From: Nocardioides sp.
GTDB taxonomy: Bacteria; Actinomycetota; Actinomycetes; Propionibacteriales; Nocardioidaceae
Length of the DNA stretch: 64,000 bases
Assembly (NCBI GenBank): GCA_020636915.1
Contig: JACJWV010000018.1
Location: 30,540 to 94,539, forward strand
Direction: 5' to 3'
The position numbers were made by a program, and so were the translations under genes. Of the stretch, positions 50,587 to 58,505 are shown piece by piece. The notes below the pieces were generated by a model. It had not been told where the DNA came from. It made no database searches and saw only the letters and a program-made list of their open reading frames with translations. Positions within the stretch are counted from its first letter, which is position 1. The number at the start of each line of letters is the position of its first letter.

Positions 50587-51495
50587 GTGGATGTGCTGGA
50601 CCAGCAGGCGTGGCTGCCCCGCGCCGAGGCGCACGCGGCCCGCGTCGACGCCTACCTGCGGCCCCACCTGGAGCGCCGGGAGGCCGGCCGGAAGCACCCG
50701 GTGCACGACTTCCTCTTCACCTACTACTCCCAGCGACCCGCCCAGCTGCGCCGCTGGCACCCCGGGTATGGCGTCGGGCTCGTCGACGCGCCGGAGCACG
50801 CCCGCCTCAAGGGCTACGGCCTCGCGGCCGGCGTCGCCACCGTCGAGCCGGCGTACGTCGCGTCCCAGCGCCCGCTCCTCGTCGCGCTGCACCGCCTGCT
50901 GCGCGCGACGGCCTCCCGCCCGGCGAACTTCGGCTGCTTCGGGATGCACGAGTGGGCGATGGTCTACCGACTGCCCGAGGAGCAGGTCCGGCACGCCGCC
51001 TGGCCCCTGCGCCTGGGGGCCACGGGGACCGACGCCGTCGTGGAGTCGCACCGCATCGCCTGCTCCCACTTCGACGCCTACCGGTTCTTCACCCCGGCCG
51101 CCCGGCCGCTCAACACGCTGTCCCCCACCGCGCACGACCGGGCCGACCTCGAACAGCCGGCCTGCCTCCACGCCGGCATGGACCTCTACAAGCACGCGTT
51201 CCGTCTCAGCCCGATGGTCGCCTCCGAGCTGGTGGCCGACTGCTTCGAGCTGGCGTGGGACATCCGGGTGCTCGACATGCGCGCGTCGCCGTACGACCTC
51301 GTCGACCTCGGGCTCGAGCCGGTGCGTGTCGAGACGGCCGCCGGGAAGGCGGAGTACGCCGAGGCGCAGCGTCTGTTCGCGGAGCGGGCCGCTCCCCTCC
51401 GGTCGCGGCTGGCCGCTGAGTGCGAACGGCTGCTCGCGACCGGTGACGTTCGGCCCTACGAGCCCGCCGGGAACCGCCCTACCGTCGGTGCATGA
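50587..51495 (+). CDS. Conserved actinobacterial protein, 3-methyladenine glycosylase-like annotation
   Basis: A 302-residue soluble protein. It is the sort often labelled 3-methyladenine DNA glycosylase in actinobacterial genomes, but I see no HhH-GPD motif. Distinctive parts are HPVHDFLFTYYSQRPAQLRRW, NFGCFGMHEWAMVY, RIACSHFDAYRFFTPAARP and QPACLHAGMDLYKHAFRLSP, with several Cys/His that could bind metal. Function should be regarded as unknown. GTG start; its stop overlaps the next gene by 4 bp (ATGA). Confidence 0.7.
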   Translation: MDVLDQQAWLPRAEAHAARVDAYLRPHLERREAGRKHPVHDFLFTYYSQRPAQLRRWHPGYGVGLVDAPEHARLKGYGLAAGVATVEPAYVASQRPLLVALHRLLRATASRPANFGCFGMHEWAMVYRLPEEQVRHAAWPLRLGATGTDAVVESHRIACSHFDAYRFFTPAARPLNTLSPTAHDRADLEQPACLHAGMDLYKHAFRLSPMVASELVADCFELAWDIRVLDMRASPYDLVDLGLEPVRVETAAGKAEYAEAQRLFAERAAPLRSRLAAECERLLATGDVRPYEPAGNRPTVGA

Positions 51496-51698
51496 ACACG
51501 CCGGTCCACCCCATCGAGGCCAAGTGCCCCATCCGGGTCGGTGAGCCGTGCAACCTCTGCGAGTCGGGCGCGACCGGCCCCGAGGACTGCGGGCTCGTCT
51601 GGCTCGTGATGAACGACCCGGAGCTCCACGCGCGGCTCGACGAGCTGCGCATCGAGCACCTGAAATCCATTCGCGAGGAGCGCGCGTCGCGCGGTTGA
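51492..51698 (+). CDS. Small four-cysteine protein, DUF6767-like
   Basis: A 68-residue protein with CPIRVGEPCNLCESG and DCGLVW: four Cys that could bind a metal ion. Then a charged helix LHARLDELRIEHLKSIREER. Overlaps the preceding gene by 4 bp, so coupled. I think of it as an actinobacterial family of unknown function; no assignment is safe. Confidence 0.7.
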   Translation: MNTPVHPIEAKCPIRVGEPCNLCESGATGPEDCGLVWLVMNDPELHARLDELRIEHLKSIREERASRG

Positions 51699-51706
51699 CT
51701 CACCGC

Positions 51707-52123
51707 GTGACCTCACGACTGACCGAGACCGTCATCGACTGCGCCGACCCCGCCCGCCTCGCCGACTTCTGGTGCGCGGTGCTGGGCTACGTGGTCATCA
51801 CCCGCCGCGAGGAGCTGGTGGAGATCGCGCCGTCGGCGCGGCCGGACGCCGACGTCCTCGCTGATCTGCGCCGCGAACCCACGCTGGGCTCCCTGTTGTT
51901 CGTCGCGGTGCCGGACGGCGAGAAGACGACCAAGAACCGCCTGCACCTCGACCTCTCCCCGATCGACTGCTCGCAGGCGGCCGAGGTGGAGCGGCTCGAG
52001 GGACTCGGGGCCCGGCGGGTCGACATCGGCCAGGGCGAGCAGCGTTGGGTCGTGATGGCCGACCCGGAGGGCAACGAGTTCTGCGTGCTGCGCAGCCTGG
52101 CGCCCGGCGAGTTCAGCCTCTGA
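51707..52123 (+). CDS. VOC-superfamily protein (glyoxalase-like)
   Basis: A 138-residue VOC protein with two beta-alpha-beta-beta-beta halves: TETVIDCADPARLADFWCAV and, in the second half, NRLHLDLSPIDCSQAAEVE and MADPEGNEFCVLRSL. The His and Glu positions of the metal site are present in part (HLDL, NEF). Members range from dioxygenases to antibiotic-binding proteins. GTG at 51707, 8 bp after the previous stop. Confidence 0.8.
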   Translation: MTSRLTETVIDCADPARLADFWCAVLGYVVITRREELVEIAPSARPDADVLADLRREPTLGSLLFVAVPDGEKTTKNRLHLDLSPIDCSQAAEVERLEGLGARRVDIGQGEQRWVVMADPEGNEFCVLRSLAPGEFSL

Positions 52124-52160
52124 CACCTGCCGGCGGGTCGGCGCGCGTAGGGTCGGATCC

Positions 52161-52703
52161 GTGAGCGAGGGCGAGCACGCGAACGACCATGCGGACGACA
52201 TGGACGAGACGCAGCCGTACTCAGCGGCTGCGCTCGGCCGGCCCGCACCCGACCCGGAGCCGCCGCCGGCGTACGCCCCCGCACCCCGCTACGCGCCCTG
52301 GACGCCCCCGGCGGCACCGTCCCCGACGACCCCCTACTCCCAGCAGCTGCCGGTGCCGGCGCCGGCGTACGCCCCGGTGCCGACGTACGGCCGGCCGATG
52401 GTGCCGGCGCCGTACGGGTTCGACCCCGTGACCGGGCTGCCGTGGTCGGACAAGTCCCGGACCACGGCCGGGCTGCTCCAGCTCCTCCTGCCGCTCGTGG
52501 GCGTCTGCGGGGTCGGCCGCCTCTACGCCGGCAACATCGCGATCGGGCTGGTGCAGCTCCTCGGCTTCTTCTTCGGCGCCTTCCTGGTGCTGTTCCTCGT
52601 CGGCATCCTGGTCGTGCCCGGGATCTGGATCTGGACCGTCGTCGACGGGATCGTCCTGCTGGCCGCTGGCGGCAAGGACGGCTCCGGCCGCCGGCTGCGG
52701 TGA
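52161..52703 (+). CDS. TM2-domain membrane protein
   Basis: A 180-residue protein. A long Pro/Ala/Tyr-rich cytoplasmic region (about 1-95, repeated PAYAP/PTYG) leads to a TM2 domain: helix LLQLLLPLVGVCGVGRLYAG, the GRLYAG turn, then IGLVQLLGFFFGAFLVLFLV. Function of TM2 proteins in bacteria is unknown. GTG at 52161, in the plus-strand run that continues to 54157. Confidence 0.82.
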   Translation: MSEGEHANDHADDMDETQPYSAAALGRPAPDPEPPPAYAPAPRYAPWTPPAAPSPTTPYSQQLPVPAPAYAPVPTYGRPMVPAPYGFDPVTGLPWSDKSRTTAGLLQLLLPLVGVCGVGRLYAGNIAIGLVQLLGFFFGAFLVLFLVGILVVPGIWIWTVVDGIVLLAAGGKDGSGRRLR

Positions 52704-52738
52704 CGCGCATCGCGGGACGCACGCCGTAGGTTGGTCGC

Positions 52739-53299
52739 ATGCGACGTCTCGGAGCCGTCCTCCTGGGTCTCCTCCTCGCGGCCACGCTCGCGGCGCCCGC
52801 CGAGGGCCGCGACCCGCGCTGGGTCTTCTACACCAAGGACAAGCACCACTACACCTCCCCGTGGTTCAAGGGCGCGCACCGGATCATGGTGCCGTTCGGG
52901 TGCACCCGGGCGCCGTACTACGCCCCCGACCCGCGGTGCGCGGACGACCACGGCTTCCACCACGGCCTCGACGTCGCGATGCCGTGCGGGACACCCCTCT
53001 ACGCCGGGGTCCGGGTCCGCGTGATGTCGAACGACTCGCTCGGGCCGGCGTACGGCGACAACCCGGTGCTGCTGCGCAACCGCAAGAAGCACTTCGACCT
53101 GGTGATCGGCCACACCAGGAAGGTCTACGTGCACGAGGGCGACATGGTCGCGAGGGCCACGATGTTCGCGCGGGCGAACGACAGTGGCGCCCCCGATGGC
53201 TGCCACCTGCACTTCGAGCAGCGCGCGGTCGGCGGTGACCTCTCGACCGCGGTGTGGCCGCGACCGCTGCTGCGGCTGACGGCTCGGACGGCGTCGTGA
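52739..53299 (+). CDS. Secreted M23-family metallopeptidase-like protein
   Basis: A 186-residue exported protein. The signal peptide is residues 1-23 (LGAVLLGLLLAATLAAPAEG). HHGLDVAMPCGTPLYAG (HxxxD) and the closing HLHFEQR (HxH) give the zinc site of LytM/M23 endopeptidases, which cut peptidoglycan cross-links. Two cysteines outside the motif (GCTRAP, DPRC, PCGTP) suggest a disulfide. The domain is short compared with typical M23 proteins. The next gene's GTG overlaps its stop by 4 bp. Confidence 0.86.
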   Translation: MRRLGAVLLGLLLAATLAAPAEGRDPRWVFYTKDKHHYTSPWFKGAHRIMVPFGCTRAPYYAPDPRCADDHGFHHGLDVAMPCGTPLYAGVRVRVMSNDSLGPAYGDNPVLLRNRKKHFDLVIGHTRKVYVHEGDMVARATMFARANDSGAPDGCHLHFEQRAVGGDLSTAVWPRPLLRLTARTAS

Positions 53300-53568
53300 C
53301 GGATCCGCAGCAGGTGCTCCGGACCTTCTTCGACGAGGACGGGACGCTACGCTCCATCCCCACCCGGCACGCCAAGCGACTGGTCGTCCTGGACCGGCTG
53401 GCCCAGTCCTTCGAGCCGGGCGAGCGCTACGAGGAGGCGGAGGTGAACCTGGTGCTGCGGCGGTTCCACCCCGACCACGCGGCGCTGCGGCGCTACCTGG
53501 TCGAGAACGGCTTCCTGGCCCGCGAGTCCGGGATCTACTGGCGCAGCGGCGGCACCGTCGATGTCTGA
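53296..53568 (+). CDS. DUF2087 domain protein
   Basis: A 90-residue protein: DEDGTLRSIPTRHAKRLVVL, then EEAEVNLVLRRFHPDHAALRRYLVENGFL, the DUF2087 winged-helix-like motif often found C-terminal in transcription regulators. Here it stands alone. GTG start overlaps the peptidase stop by 4 bp; the next gene starts inside its last codons. A DNA-binding role is a guess from the fold. Confidence 0.82.
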   Translation: MTDPQQVLRTFFDEDGTLRSIPTRHAKRLVVLDRLAQSFEPGERYEEAEVNLVLRRFHPDHAALRRYLVENGFLARESGIYWRSGGTVDV

Positions 53569-54157
53569 CCCGGCGGCCACGGACCTGCGCGACCTCGACT
53601 GGTACGGCGAGGAGCTCGGCGCCGTCGTCCACACCGGTGTCACGTTCACCGACGTCGACCTCACCGAGGCGGTCACACGCGGCGCGGTGTTCGAGAGCTG
53701 CACGTTCCACACCTGCCGGTTCAACGCCTCGACGCACGTCGCCTCGGCGTTCGTCGCGTGCGACTTCCGGCGCTGCAGCTTCTTCGACGCGATGCTCGAC
53801 GGGTGCAAGCTGACCGGGTCGGTCTTCAGCGAGTGCACGCTGCGGCCGATCTCGGTCCGCGGCGGGGTGTGGCGCGGGGTCGGCCTCCGGGGCGCCCGGT
53901 TGAGCGGGATCGAGCTCGAGGACCTCGACCTGCGCGAGGCCGACCTCTCCATGGCCGACCTGAGCGGGACCTCCTTGCGGGGCGCGGACCTGACCGGTGC
54001 GACCCTCCGCGAGGCCGACCTCACCGGCACGGACCTGCGGGGCGCCCGGCTGGACGGCGTCGACCTCGCGAGCGCCCGACTGCGACAGACCCGCCTGGAC
54101 CTCGCCGGCGCCGTGCTCCTCGCGGAGGCGCACGGTGCCGTGGTCGACGTCGGCTAG
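53561..54157 (+). CDS. Pentapeptide-repeat protein
   Basis: A 198-residue right-handed quadrilateral beta-helix. Coils run from about residue 55 to 190 with the A(D/N)LxX pattern: LSMADLSGTSLRGADLTGAT, LREADLTGTDLRGARLDGVD. Aromatic/Cys-rich coils start it (FHTCRFNASTH, CDFRRCSFF). Such proteins can mimic DNA (Qnr/MfpA) or act as scaffolds; no gyrase link is shown. ATG overlaps the DUF2087 stop by 8 bp. Confidence 0.9.
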   Translation: MSDPAATDLRDLDWYGEELGAVVHTGVTFTDVDLTEAVTRGAVFESCTFHTCRFNASTHVASAFVACDFRRCSFFDAMLDGCKLTGSVFSECTLRPISVRGGVWRGVGLRGARLSGIELEDLDLREADLSMADLSGTSLRGADLTGATLREADLTGTDLRGARLDGVDLASARLRQTRLDLAGAVLLAEAHGAVVDVG

Positions 54158-54198
54158 CCCTTCGGTGACCCCTGGCGGCGGGCGTGCGCCGCCTGGGT

Positions 54199-54224
54199 CG
54201 CGCCCCGCCGGAGGGCGGCGCGCG
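54199..54224. terminator. Hairpin between pentapeptide gene and DUF1801 gene
   Basis: 11-bp arms (54199-54209, 54214-54224) with one mismatch and loop ggag, all G/C, 1 bp from the DUF1801 stop. Suits a terminator for the convergent pair. Confidence 0.5.
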
Positions 54225-54225
54225 G

Positions 54226-54663
54226 TCAGCCCGCAGCCTGCCGCACGAGCTCCTCGATCCGCCCGGCCTCGCGCTCGCCGATCCGGAGCAGGGCGAACTC
54301 GGTGGGCCACATGTCGCCGTCGTCGAGGTGCGCGGGATCGTTGAACCCGAGGTTGGAGTAGCGGGCACCGAACTTCGAGGCCGGCTTGAAGAAGCACACG
54401 ACCTTGCCGTCGCGCGCCCAGGCCGGCATGCCGTACCAGGTCTTGGGGTCCAGCTGGGGCGCCACGGCGCTCACGATGGCGTGGATGCGCTCGGCCATGA
54501 CCCGCTCGTCGTCCGGCATCTCGGCGACCTTGGCGAGCAGCGCCTCGAGGTCGTCGGCCTTCTTGGCGCCCTTGCGACCCTCGGCCTTCAGCTCGGCGGC
54601 GCGCTCCTTGATCGCTGCGCGCTCGGCGTCGGTGAATCCGGTGTTCTTCGTCGTCGTCGTCAT
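54226..54663 (-). CDS. DUF1801 (YdhG-like) protein
   Basis: A 145-residue cytoplasmic protein. A Lys/Glu-rich N-terminal helix (AERAAIKERAAELKAEGRKGAKK) precedes the DUF1801 core with PKTWYGMPAWARDGKVVCFFKPASKF and the late FNDPAHLDDGDMWPTEFAL. The family includes frataxin-like YdhG proteins; iron binding is not shown here. ATG at 54663. Downstream of bioQ on the same strand, 22-bp gap. Confidence 0.78.
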   Translation of the reverse strand: MTTTTKNTGFTDAERAAIKERAAELKAEGRKGAKKADDLEALLAKVAEMPDDERVMAERIHAIVSAVAPQLDPKTWYGMPAWARDGKVVCFFKPASKFGARYSNLGFNDPAHLDDGDMWPTEFALLRIGEREAGRIEELVRQAAG

Positions 54664-54684
54664 GGCCGGAACGCTAGTGAGCAG

Positions 54685-55278
54685 TCAGGACCGCTGCTTC
54701 TCGATTCCTGACCGATCCAGGGCGTCGCCTCGGGCGCGCAGCCGGATTCCGTCGAGCACCAGCCCGAGGCCGGCGACGAAGTCCGACTCCGGCAGCGGCT
54801 CACCGTCGATGGCCCCGGCGCTCCCGGCCTGCAGGTGGGTCTGCTCGTCGGTCACGTGCCCGAGGACGAAGTGGAGCAGCGTCCGGGCCGCGGTCGGCAC
54901 CAGCGACGGGTCGAGGCCGGCCTCGGCGAGCGAGGCCACCAGGTCGTCGTACGGCGCCGCGGCCCCCAGCCCGAAGGAGTACGACGTCGCCACGACCTCG
55001 GCGCCGTCGCGGTAGGCGAGCACGGCGTCGCGCAGCTCGCTGCAGACGGCCGCGACGCGGTCGTCCCACCGCTCCGGGCGCGGGCCGTGCGGCCCGCGGG
55101 CGAGGATCTCGTCGGCGACCGCCGCGAGCAGGAGCTGCTTGGTCGCGAAGTGGTGGTAGAGCGCACTGGGCTGGACGCCGAGCTCGGTGCCGAGGCGCCG
55201 CATCGTCAGGTCGCCGAGGCCGTAGGTGTCGAGCACCTCGAGAGCGCGGGCGACGACGTCGTCGCGGTGGTAGCGCAC
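54685..55278 (-). CDS. bioQ: TetR-family biotin regulator BioQ
   Basis: A 197-residue TetR protein. Helix-turn-helix DLTMRRLGTELGVQPSALYHHFATK is near residues 25-50; the C-terminal domain is of the TetR_C tetracycline-repressor type. Position, divergent from bioYMN, and the TGAAC-n3-GTTCA operator between them match BioQ of corynebacteria and mycobacteria, which represses biotin genes. The GTG at 55278 has GGAGG eight bases upstream and is preferred over the longer frame. Confidence 0.8.
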   Translation of the reverse strand: MRYHRDDVVARALEVLDTYGLGDLTMRRLGTELGVQPSALYHHFATKQLLLAAVADEILARGPHGPRPERWDDRVAAVCSELRDAVLAYRDGAEVVATSYSFGLGAAAPYDDLVASLAEAGLDPSLVPTAARTLLHFVLGHVTDEQTHLQAGSAGAIDGEPLPESDFVAGLGLVLDGIRLRARGDALDRSGIEKQRS

Positions 55279-55343
55279 CTCACACCCCTCCTGCTCCCCC
55301 AGCGGGGCAGCCACGTTGACCCGTGCGGACCCGAACCCTAACC

Positions 55344-55356
55344 TGAACGCCGTTCA
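55344..55356. promoter_or_regulatory. Candidate BioQ operator
   Basis: TGAACGCCGTTCA, a perfect 5+3+5 palindrome, lies 22 bp before the bioY start and 66 bp before the bioQ start. It matches the known 13-bp BioQ motif form TGAAC-n3-GTTxx. Confidence 0.75.
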
Positions 55357-55377
55357 CGTGACCAGGAGGAACCGAGC

Positions 55378-55980
55378 GTGCCCATGGCCGAGCCGACGAC
55401 CAGCCCGACGACGAGTGCCCCGCGCCGTCGCTCCACCGCGACCGACATCGCGCTGATCGCCGCCTTCGCGGCGCTCATCGCGGCCTGCGCCGTCGTGGGC
55501 GGCATCCCCGTGGGCGGCGCCGGCGTCGACATCACGCTGCAGACCTTCGGCGTGCTGCTGGCCGGGTGCGTGCTCGGCATGGTGCGCGGGTTCCTCGCGG
55601 TCAGCCTCTACCTGCTGCTCGGCGCGATCGGCCTGCCGGTCTTCGCCGGCCACACCGGCGGTCTCTCGGTCTTCACCGGGGTCTCGGCCGGCTACCTGAT
55701 CTCCTTCCCGTTCGCTGCTGCGCTCGCGGGCTTCCTCGTCCAGTTCGTCTTCCGCGAGCAGCGGACCCGCGCCGTCTTCGTCTTCGTGGCCGCGATGGCC
55801 GGCACCGTGCTCAACCACGTCTGCGGCACGATCGGCATGAAGATCTACCTCGACGTCACCTGGCGCCAGGCGTTCACCTTCGACGCGCCGTTCTGGGTCG
55901 GCGACATCGTCAAGGCCCTGGTCGTGGGCATCGTCGCCGCCGAGGTGCACCGGGCGTTCCCGCGCCTGCTCGGCCGCTGA
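55378..55980 (+). CDS. bioY: Biotin ECF transporter S component BioY
   Basis: A 200-residue integral membrane protein with about six helices (starting TDIALIAAFAALIAACAVVG) that binds biotin with high affinity. GGIPVGGAGVDITLQTFGVL and GFLAVSLYLLLGAIGLPVFA are BioY hallmarks. GTG at 55378 with AGGAGG eight bases upstream is preferred over the ATG two codons later. First gene of bioYMN under the BioQ site. Confidence 0.95.
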   Translation: MPMAEPTTSPTTSAPRRRSTATDIALIAAFAALIAACAVVGGIPVGGAGVDITLQTFGVLLAGCVLGMVRGFLAVSLYLLLGAIGLPVFAGHTGGLSVFTGVSAGYLISFPFAAALAGFLVQFVFREQRTRAVFVFVAAMAGTVLNHVCGTIGMKIYLDVTWRQAFTFDAPFWVGDIVKALVVGIVAAEVHRAFPRLLGR

Positions 55981-56006
55981 CCGCGGCCGACGGGCAGGAT
56001 GGGTCC

Positions 56007-56702
56007 ATGCCGCGGATCGAGCTGGACCATGCGTCGGTCACGGTCCCGGTCTCCGGCGGCGAGCAGACGATCCTCGAGCCGACGACCCTCACGCTGACCG
56101 AGCAGCGCATCGGTCTGGTCGGCGCCAACGGTTCGGGCAAGTCCACGCTCGCCCGGCTGGTCAACGGGCTGGTGACGCCGAGCTCGGGTCGGGTGCTGGT
56201 CGACGGGGTCGACGTGGCGCGGGACGGTGCCGCCGTACGCCGCCGGGTCGGCTTCTGCTTCACCGACCCCGCCGCCCAGCTGGTGATGCCCACGTGCGTC
56301 GAGGACGTCGAGCTGTCGCTGCGCCGGTCGGTGCGCGACGCGAAGGAGCGTCGTCGTCAGGCGCTCGAGGTGCTCGACCGCTACGGGCTCGCCGCGCAGG
56401 CGGAGCTCAGCGTGCACAGCCTGTCCGGTGGCCAGCGACAGCTGCTCGCACTCGCCGGGGTGCTGGCCACCGACCCGGCGATCCTCGTCGCCGACGAGCC
56501 CACGACGCTCCTCGACCTCGCCAACACCCGGCGGGTGGGCGAGGTGCTCCTCGGGCTGCCGCAGCAGCTGGTGCTCGTCACCCACGACCTGGACCTGGCC
56601 CGCCGCTGCGACCGGGTCCTCGTGGTCGAGCGGGCCCGGGTGCGCTTCGACGGGCCCGCCGACGCGGCGATCGCGGACTACCTGTCCACGGTGCCGTCAT
56701 GA
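56007..56702 (+). CDS. bioM: Biotin ECF transporter ATPase BioM
   Basis: A 231-residue ABC ATPase powering biotin uptake. Walker A GANGSGKSTLARL, signature LSGGQRQLLALAGVL, Walker B ILVADEPTTLLD (Glu present) and switch His in VTHDLDLARR. FTDPAAQLVMPTCVEDV is the Q-loop region. ATG at 56007, 26 bp after the bioY stop. Confidence 0.95.
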   Translation: MPRIELDHASVTVPVSGGEQTILEPTTLTLTEQRIGLVGANGSGKSTLARLVNGLVTPSSGRVLVDGVDVARDGAAVRRRVGFCFTDPAAQLVMPTCVEDVELSLRRSVRDAKERRRQALEVLDRYGLAAQAELSVHSLSGGQRQLLALAGVLATDPAILVADEPTTLLDLANTRRVGEVLLGLPQQLVLVTHDLDLARRCDRVLVVERARVRFDGPADAAIADYLSTVPS

Positions 56703-56712
56703 GGGCGCGGCG

Positions 56713-57324
56713 ATGAACCCCGCCTACCTCTTCGGGGTCTACCAGCCCGGCGGGTCACTGCTCCACCGGATGCCCGTCGGCGTGAAGGTGGGCGGGCTCA
56801 CCATCTTCAGCCTGGCAGTCGTGCTCGTCCGCAGCCTCCCAGCGGCATTCGGCTTCCTGGCGTTCGCCGTCCTCGCCGCCCTGGTCGCGCGGATCGACCT
56901 GCGGCTGCTCGTGCGCTCGCTGCGCTCGGTGGTCGTGGTGGCCCTGGTGTTCGCTGCCGTGCAGTGGCTGCTCTACGGGCCGGTCAAGGCGAGCGAGACG
57001 CTGCTCGACCTGCTCACGCTCGCGCTGGCCGCGATCGTCGTCACCACCACCACGCCGGTCAACGACATGCTCGACGCCTTCATCCGGTGGATCTCACCGC
57101 TCCGTCGGCTCGGCGTCGACCCGGAGCGCGTCGCGCTCACCGTCGGCCTCGCGATCCAGGCCCTGCCCGGCACGGTCGCGCTGGCGATCGAGACCCGGGA
57201 CGCCGCGCGCGCTCGCGGGCTGCGCCACCCGCGCGCCTACCTGACGCCGTTCGTGATCCGCGTGGTCGCGCGGGCGCACGAGACCGGCGACGCGCTGCAG
57301 GCGCGCGGGATCGGGGACGACTAG
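56713..57324 (+). CDS. bioN: Biotin ECF transporter T component BioN
   Basis: A 203-residue transmembrane coupling protein with about five helices. The two coupling-helix Ala-Arg-Gly motifs that touch the ATPase are seen as AARARGLRHP and ALQARGIGDD. ATG at 56713, 10 bp after the bioM stop. With BioY and BioM it makes the complete dedicated biotin transporter. Confidence 0.93.
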   Translation: MNPAYLFGVYQPGGSLLHRMPVGVKVGGLTIFSLAVVLVRSLPAAFGFLAFAVLAALVARIDLRLLVRSLRSVVVVALVFAAVQWLLYGPVKASETLLDLLTLALAAIVVTTTTPVNDMLDAFIRWISPLRRLGVDPERVALTVGLAIQALPGTVALAIETRDAARARGLRHPRAYLTPFVIRVVARAHETGDALQARGIGDD

Positions 57325-57708
57325 CCCCTGATGTCAGCCTGTTGGCCCTGGCAGCGTCGCCGGTGGTGTGGGCTGGTCGCCGGTGGTCGAGCTTGTCGAG
57401 ACCCCCGCCGCCTGCGTGTGGCGGTGACTGCCGGCACGCTGCGGGCTCGCTTCGCTTGCGACCGAAAGGCCGGCTACGCGGGTGCGGCGCCGCTCGGGCT
57501 CGCGCTGCTTCCCGGCTCGCGGTCTGCGGTCGCACTGGGGAGTGTGGTGGCGCGGATCAACCTGGTTCATCCGCGCCACCACACTTTCAGCACCCCGTCA
57601 CAACCCAGTGCAAACACCCCTTCGATCGTGACCGGACCGTGACCAGAACCCTTGTGGTCAAGGGGTTCTGAGCCTGGAACTGTCGGTGGCCGGTGTTGGA
57701 ATGGACCC
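57325..57708. other. Repeat-rich gap without an intact gene
   Basis: 384 bases after bioN. It holds GGTGGTCGAGCTTGTCGAGACC (57382-57403, an imperfect inverted repeat), a 17-bp-arm hairpin (57541-57585), and an imperfect hairpin at 57644-57670 just before the HNH remnant. Open frames across it are not gene-like in composition. Confidence 0.6.
57541..57585. repeat. 17-bp perfect inverted repeat
   Basis: AGTGTGGTGGCGCGGAT (57541-57557) and its complement (57569-57585) flank an 11-base loop that contains AACC-t-GGTT. It is 124 bp upstream of the HNH remnant and 217 bp after bioN. A terminator or the edge of a lost element are both possible. Confidence 0.75.
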
Positions 57709-57960
57709 ATGACAGCGATCGCGACAAGCCGGCACCGGGTCAGTGTCGCGACCGCCCACCTCAACGCCGAGCTCGACGCCGTGGCCGATGCGTCGGTGTG
57801 GTCCATGGACCCGGACGAGACCGGCCAGACCCCCCGCCCAACGGGTCGCGATGCTGGTCCGCGACCGGCAGTGCCGCGCCGAGGGATGTGACCGCACCAC
57901 CGGCTTGCACGCCCACCACAAGCAGAGATGGGTCGACGGCGGCCGCACGACACCCCCTAC
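57709..57960 (+). pseudogene. Remnant of a DUF222/HNH endonuclease (13E12 repeat family)
   Basis: An N-terminal piece (57709 to about 57830: TSRHRVSVATAHLNAELDAV, DASVWSMDPDETG) looks like the start of DUF222 proteins. A C-terminal HNH piece (about 57840-57930: VAMLVRDRQCRAEGCDRTTG, HAHHKQRWVDGG) follows in the next frame. About 300 residues that should separate them are missing, and the region after GGRTT is frame-broken. The HNH cysteines and histidines remain, but no intact product is possible. Confidence 0.75.
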
Positions 57961-58025
57961 CACCCCAACGGCGACGTCACCTTCCACATGCGGACGTGAC
58001 TGATCCGGAGTGAGAGGATGCGCCG

Positions 58026-58505
58026 GTGTTCAGCGGGCGCGGTCGACTCATCGCACTGACCGCTAGCATGCTCGTTCTCATCGGTGCTGCCACCGTGGCC
58101 TACCTGCTGCTCCCGCCGCGACAGACGAGTGACGTCGCCCGGCCTGCGCTCGATGCGACACCGGAGCAGGTCGTGACGGCGTACCTCGACGCCTTGGACG
58201 CGCACGACTGCGATACCGCCGAGGCCATGATGACCGAAAGTGCCGAGGACAGCGCCACGTCGTGGTGCAAGGACGTCGCCAGCCTGACGGACGTAGTCGT
58301 GGGAGATCACTTTGCGGAACGCCCGAGGGACTCCGGCCACTCGGCCCCAGAAGAAGTCGCCAACGTCCCGGTCGACTTCAACCTGCGCTGGCGTCCCTTT
58401 CACAACGACGGCTCGATGAACGAGGGCGCCACCACGTGGGGCTACCTCTTGGTGCGCGACTCGCCGGCCTCGCCTTGGCGCATCTTCGACCAGGGCACCG
58501 GCTGA
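58026..58505 (+). CDS. Membrane-anchored small protein with NTF2/DUF4829-like domain
   Basis: A 159-residue protein I cannot name. N-terminal helix LIALTASMLVLIGAATVAYL, then a domain starting ATPEQVVTAYLDALDAHDCD, which is typical of SnoaL/DUF4829-like proteins found outside the membrane. Two Cys (HDCD, SWCK). Codon GC is lower than that of neighbours and it borders the HNH remnant, so transfer is possible. Its 3' end overlaps the convergent PAP2 gene by 64 bp. Confidence 0.6.
   Translation: MFSGRGRLIALTASMLVLIGAATVAYLLLPPRQTSDVARPALDATPEQVVTAYLDALDAHDCDTAEAMMTESAEDSATSWCKDVASLTDVVVGDHFAERPRDSGHSAPEEVANVPVDFNLRWRPFHNDGSMNEGATTWGYLLVRDSPASPWRIFDQGTG

Noticed and set aside
48147..51419. 1090-codon plus-strand frame
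   Set aside because: Antisense of the penicillin acylase gene and overlaps the real gene at 50587 in another frame.
57334..57642. Open frames after bioN
   Set aside because: They cross inverted repeats and have no conserved features; they look like non-coding GC-rich frames.
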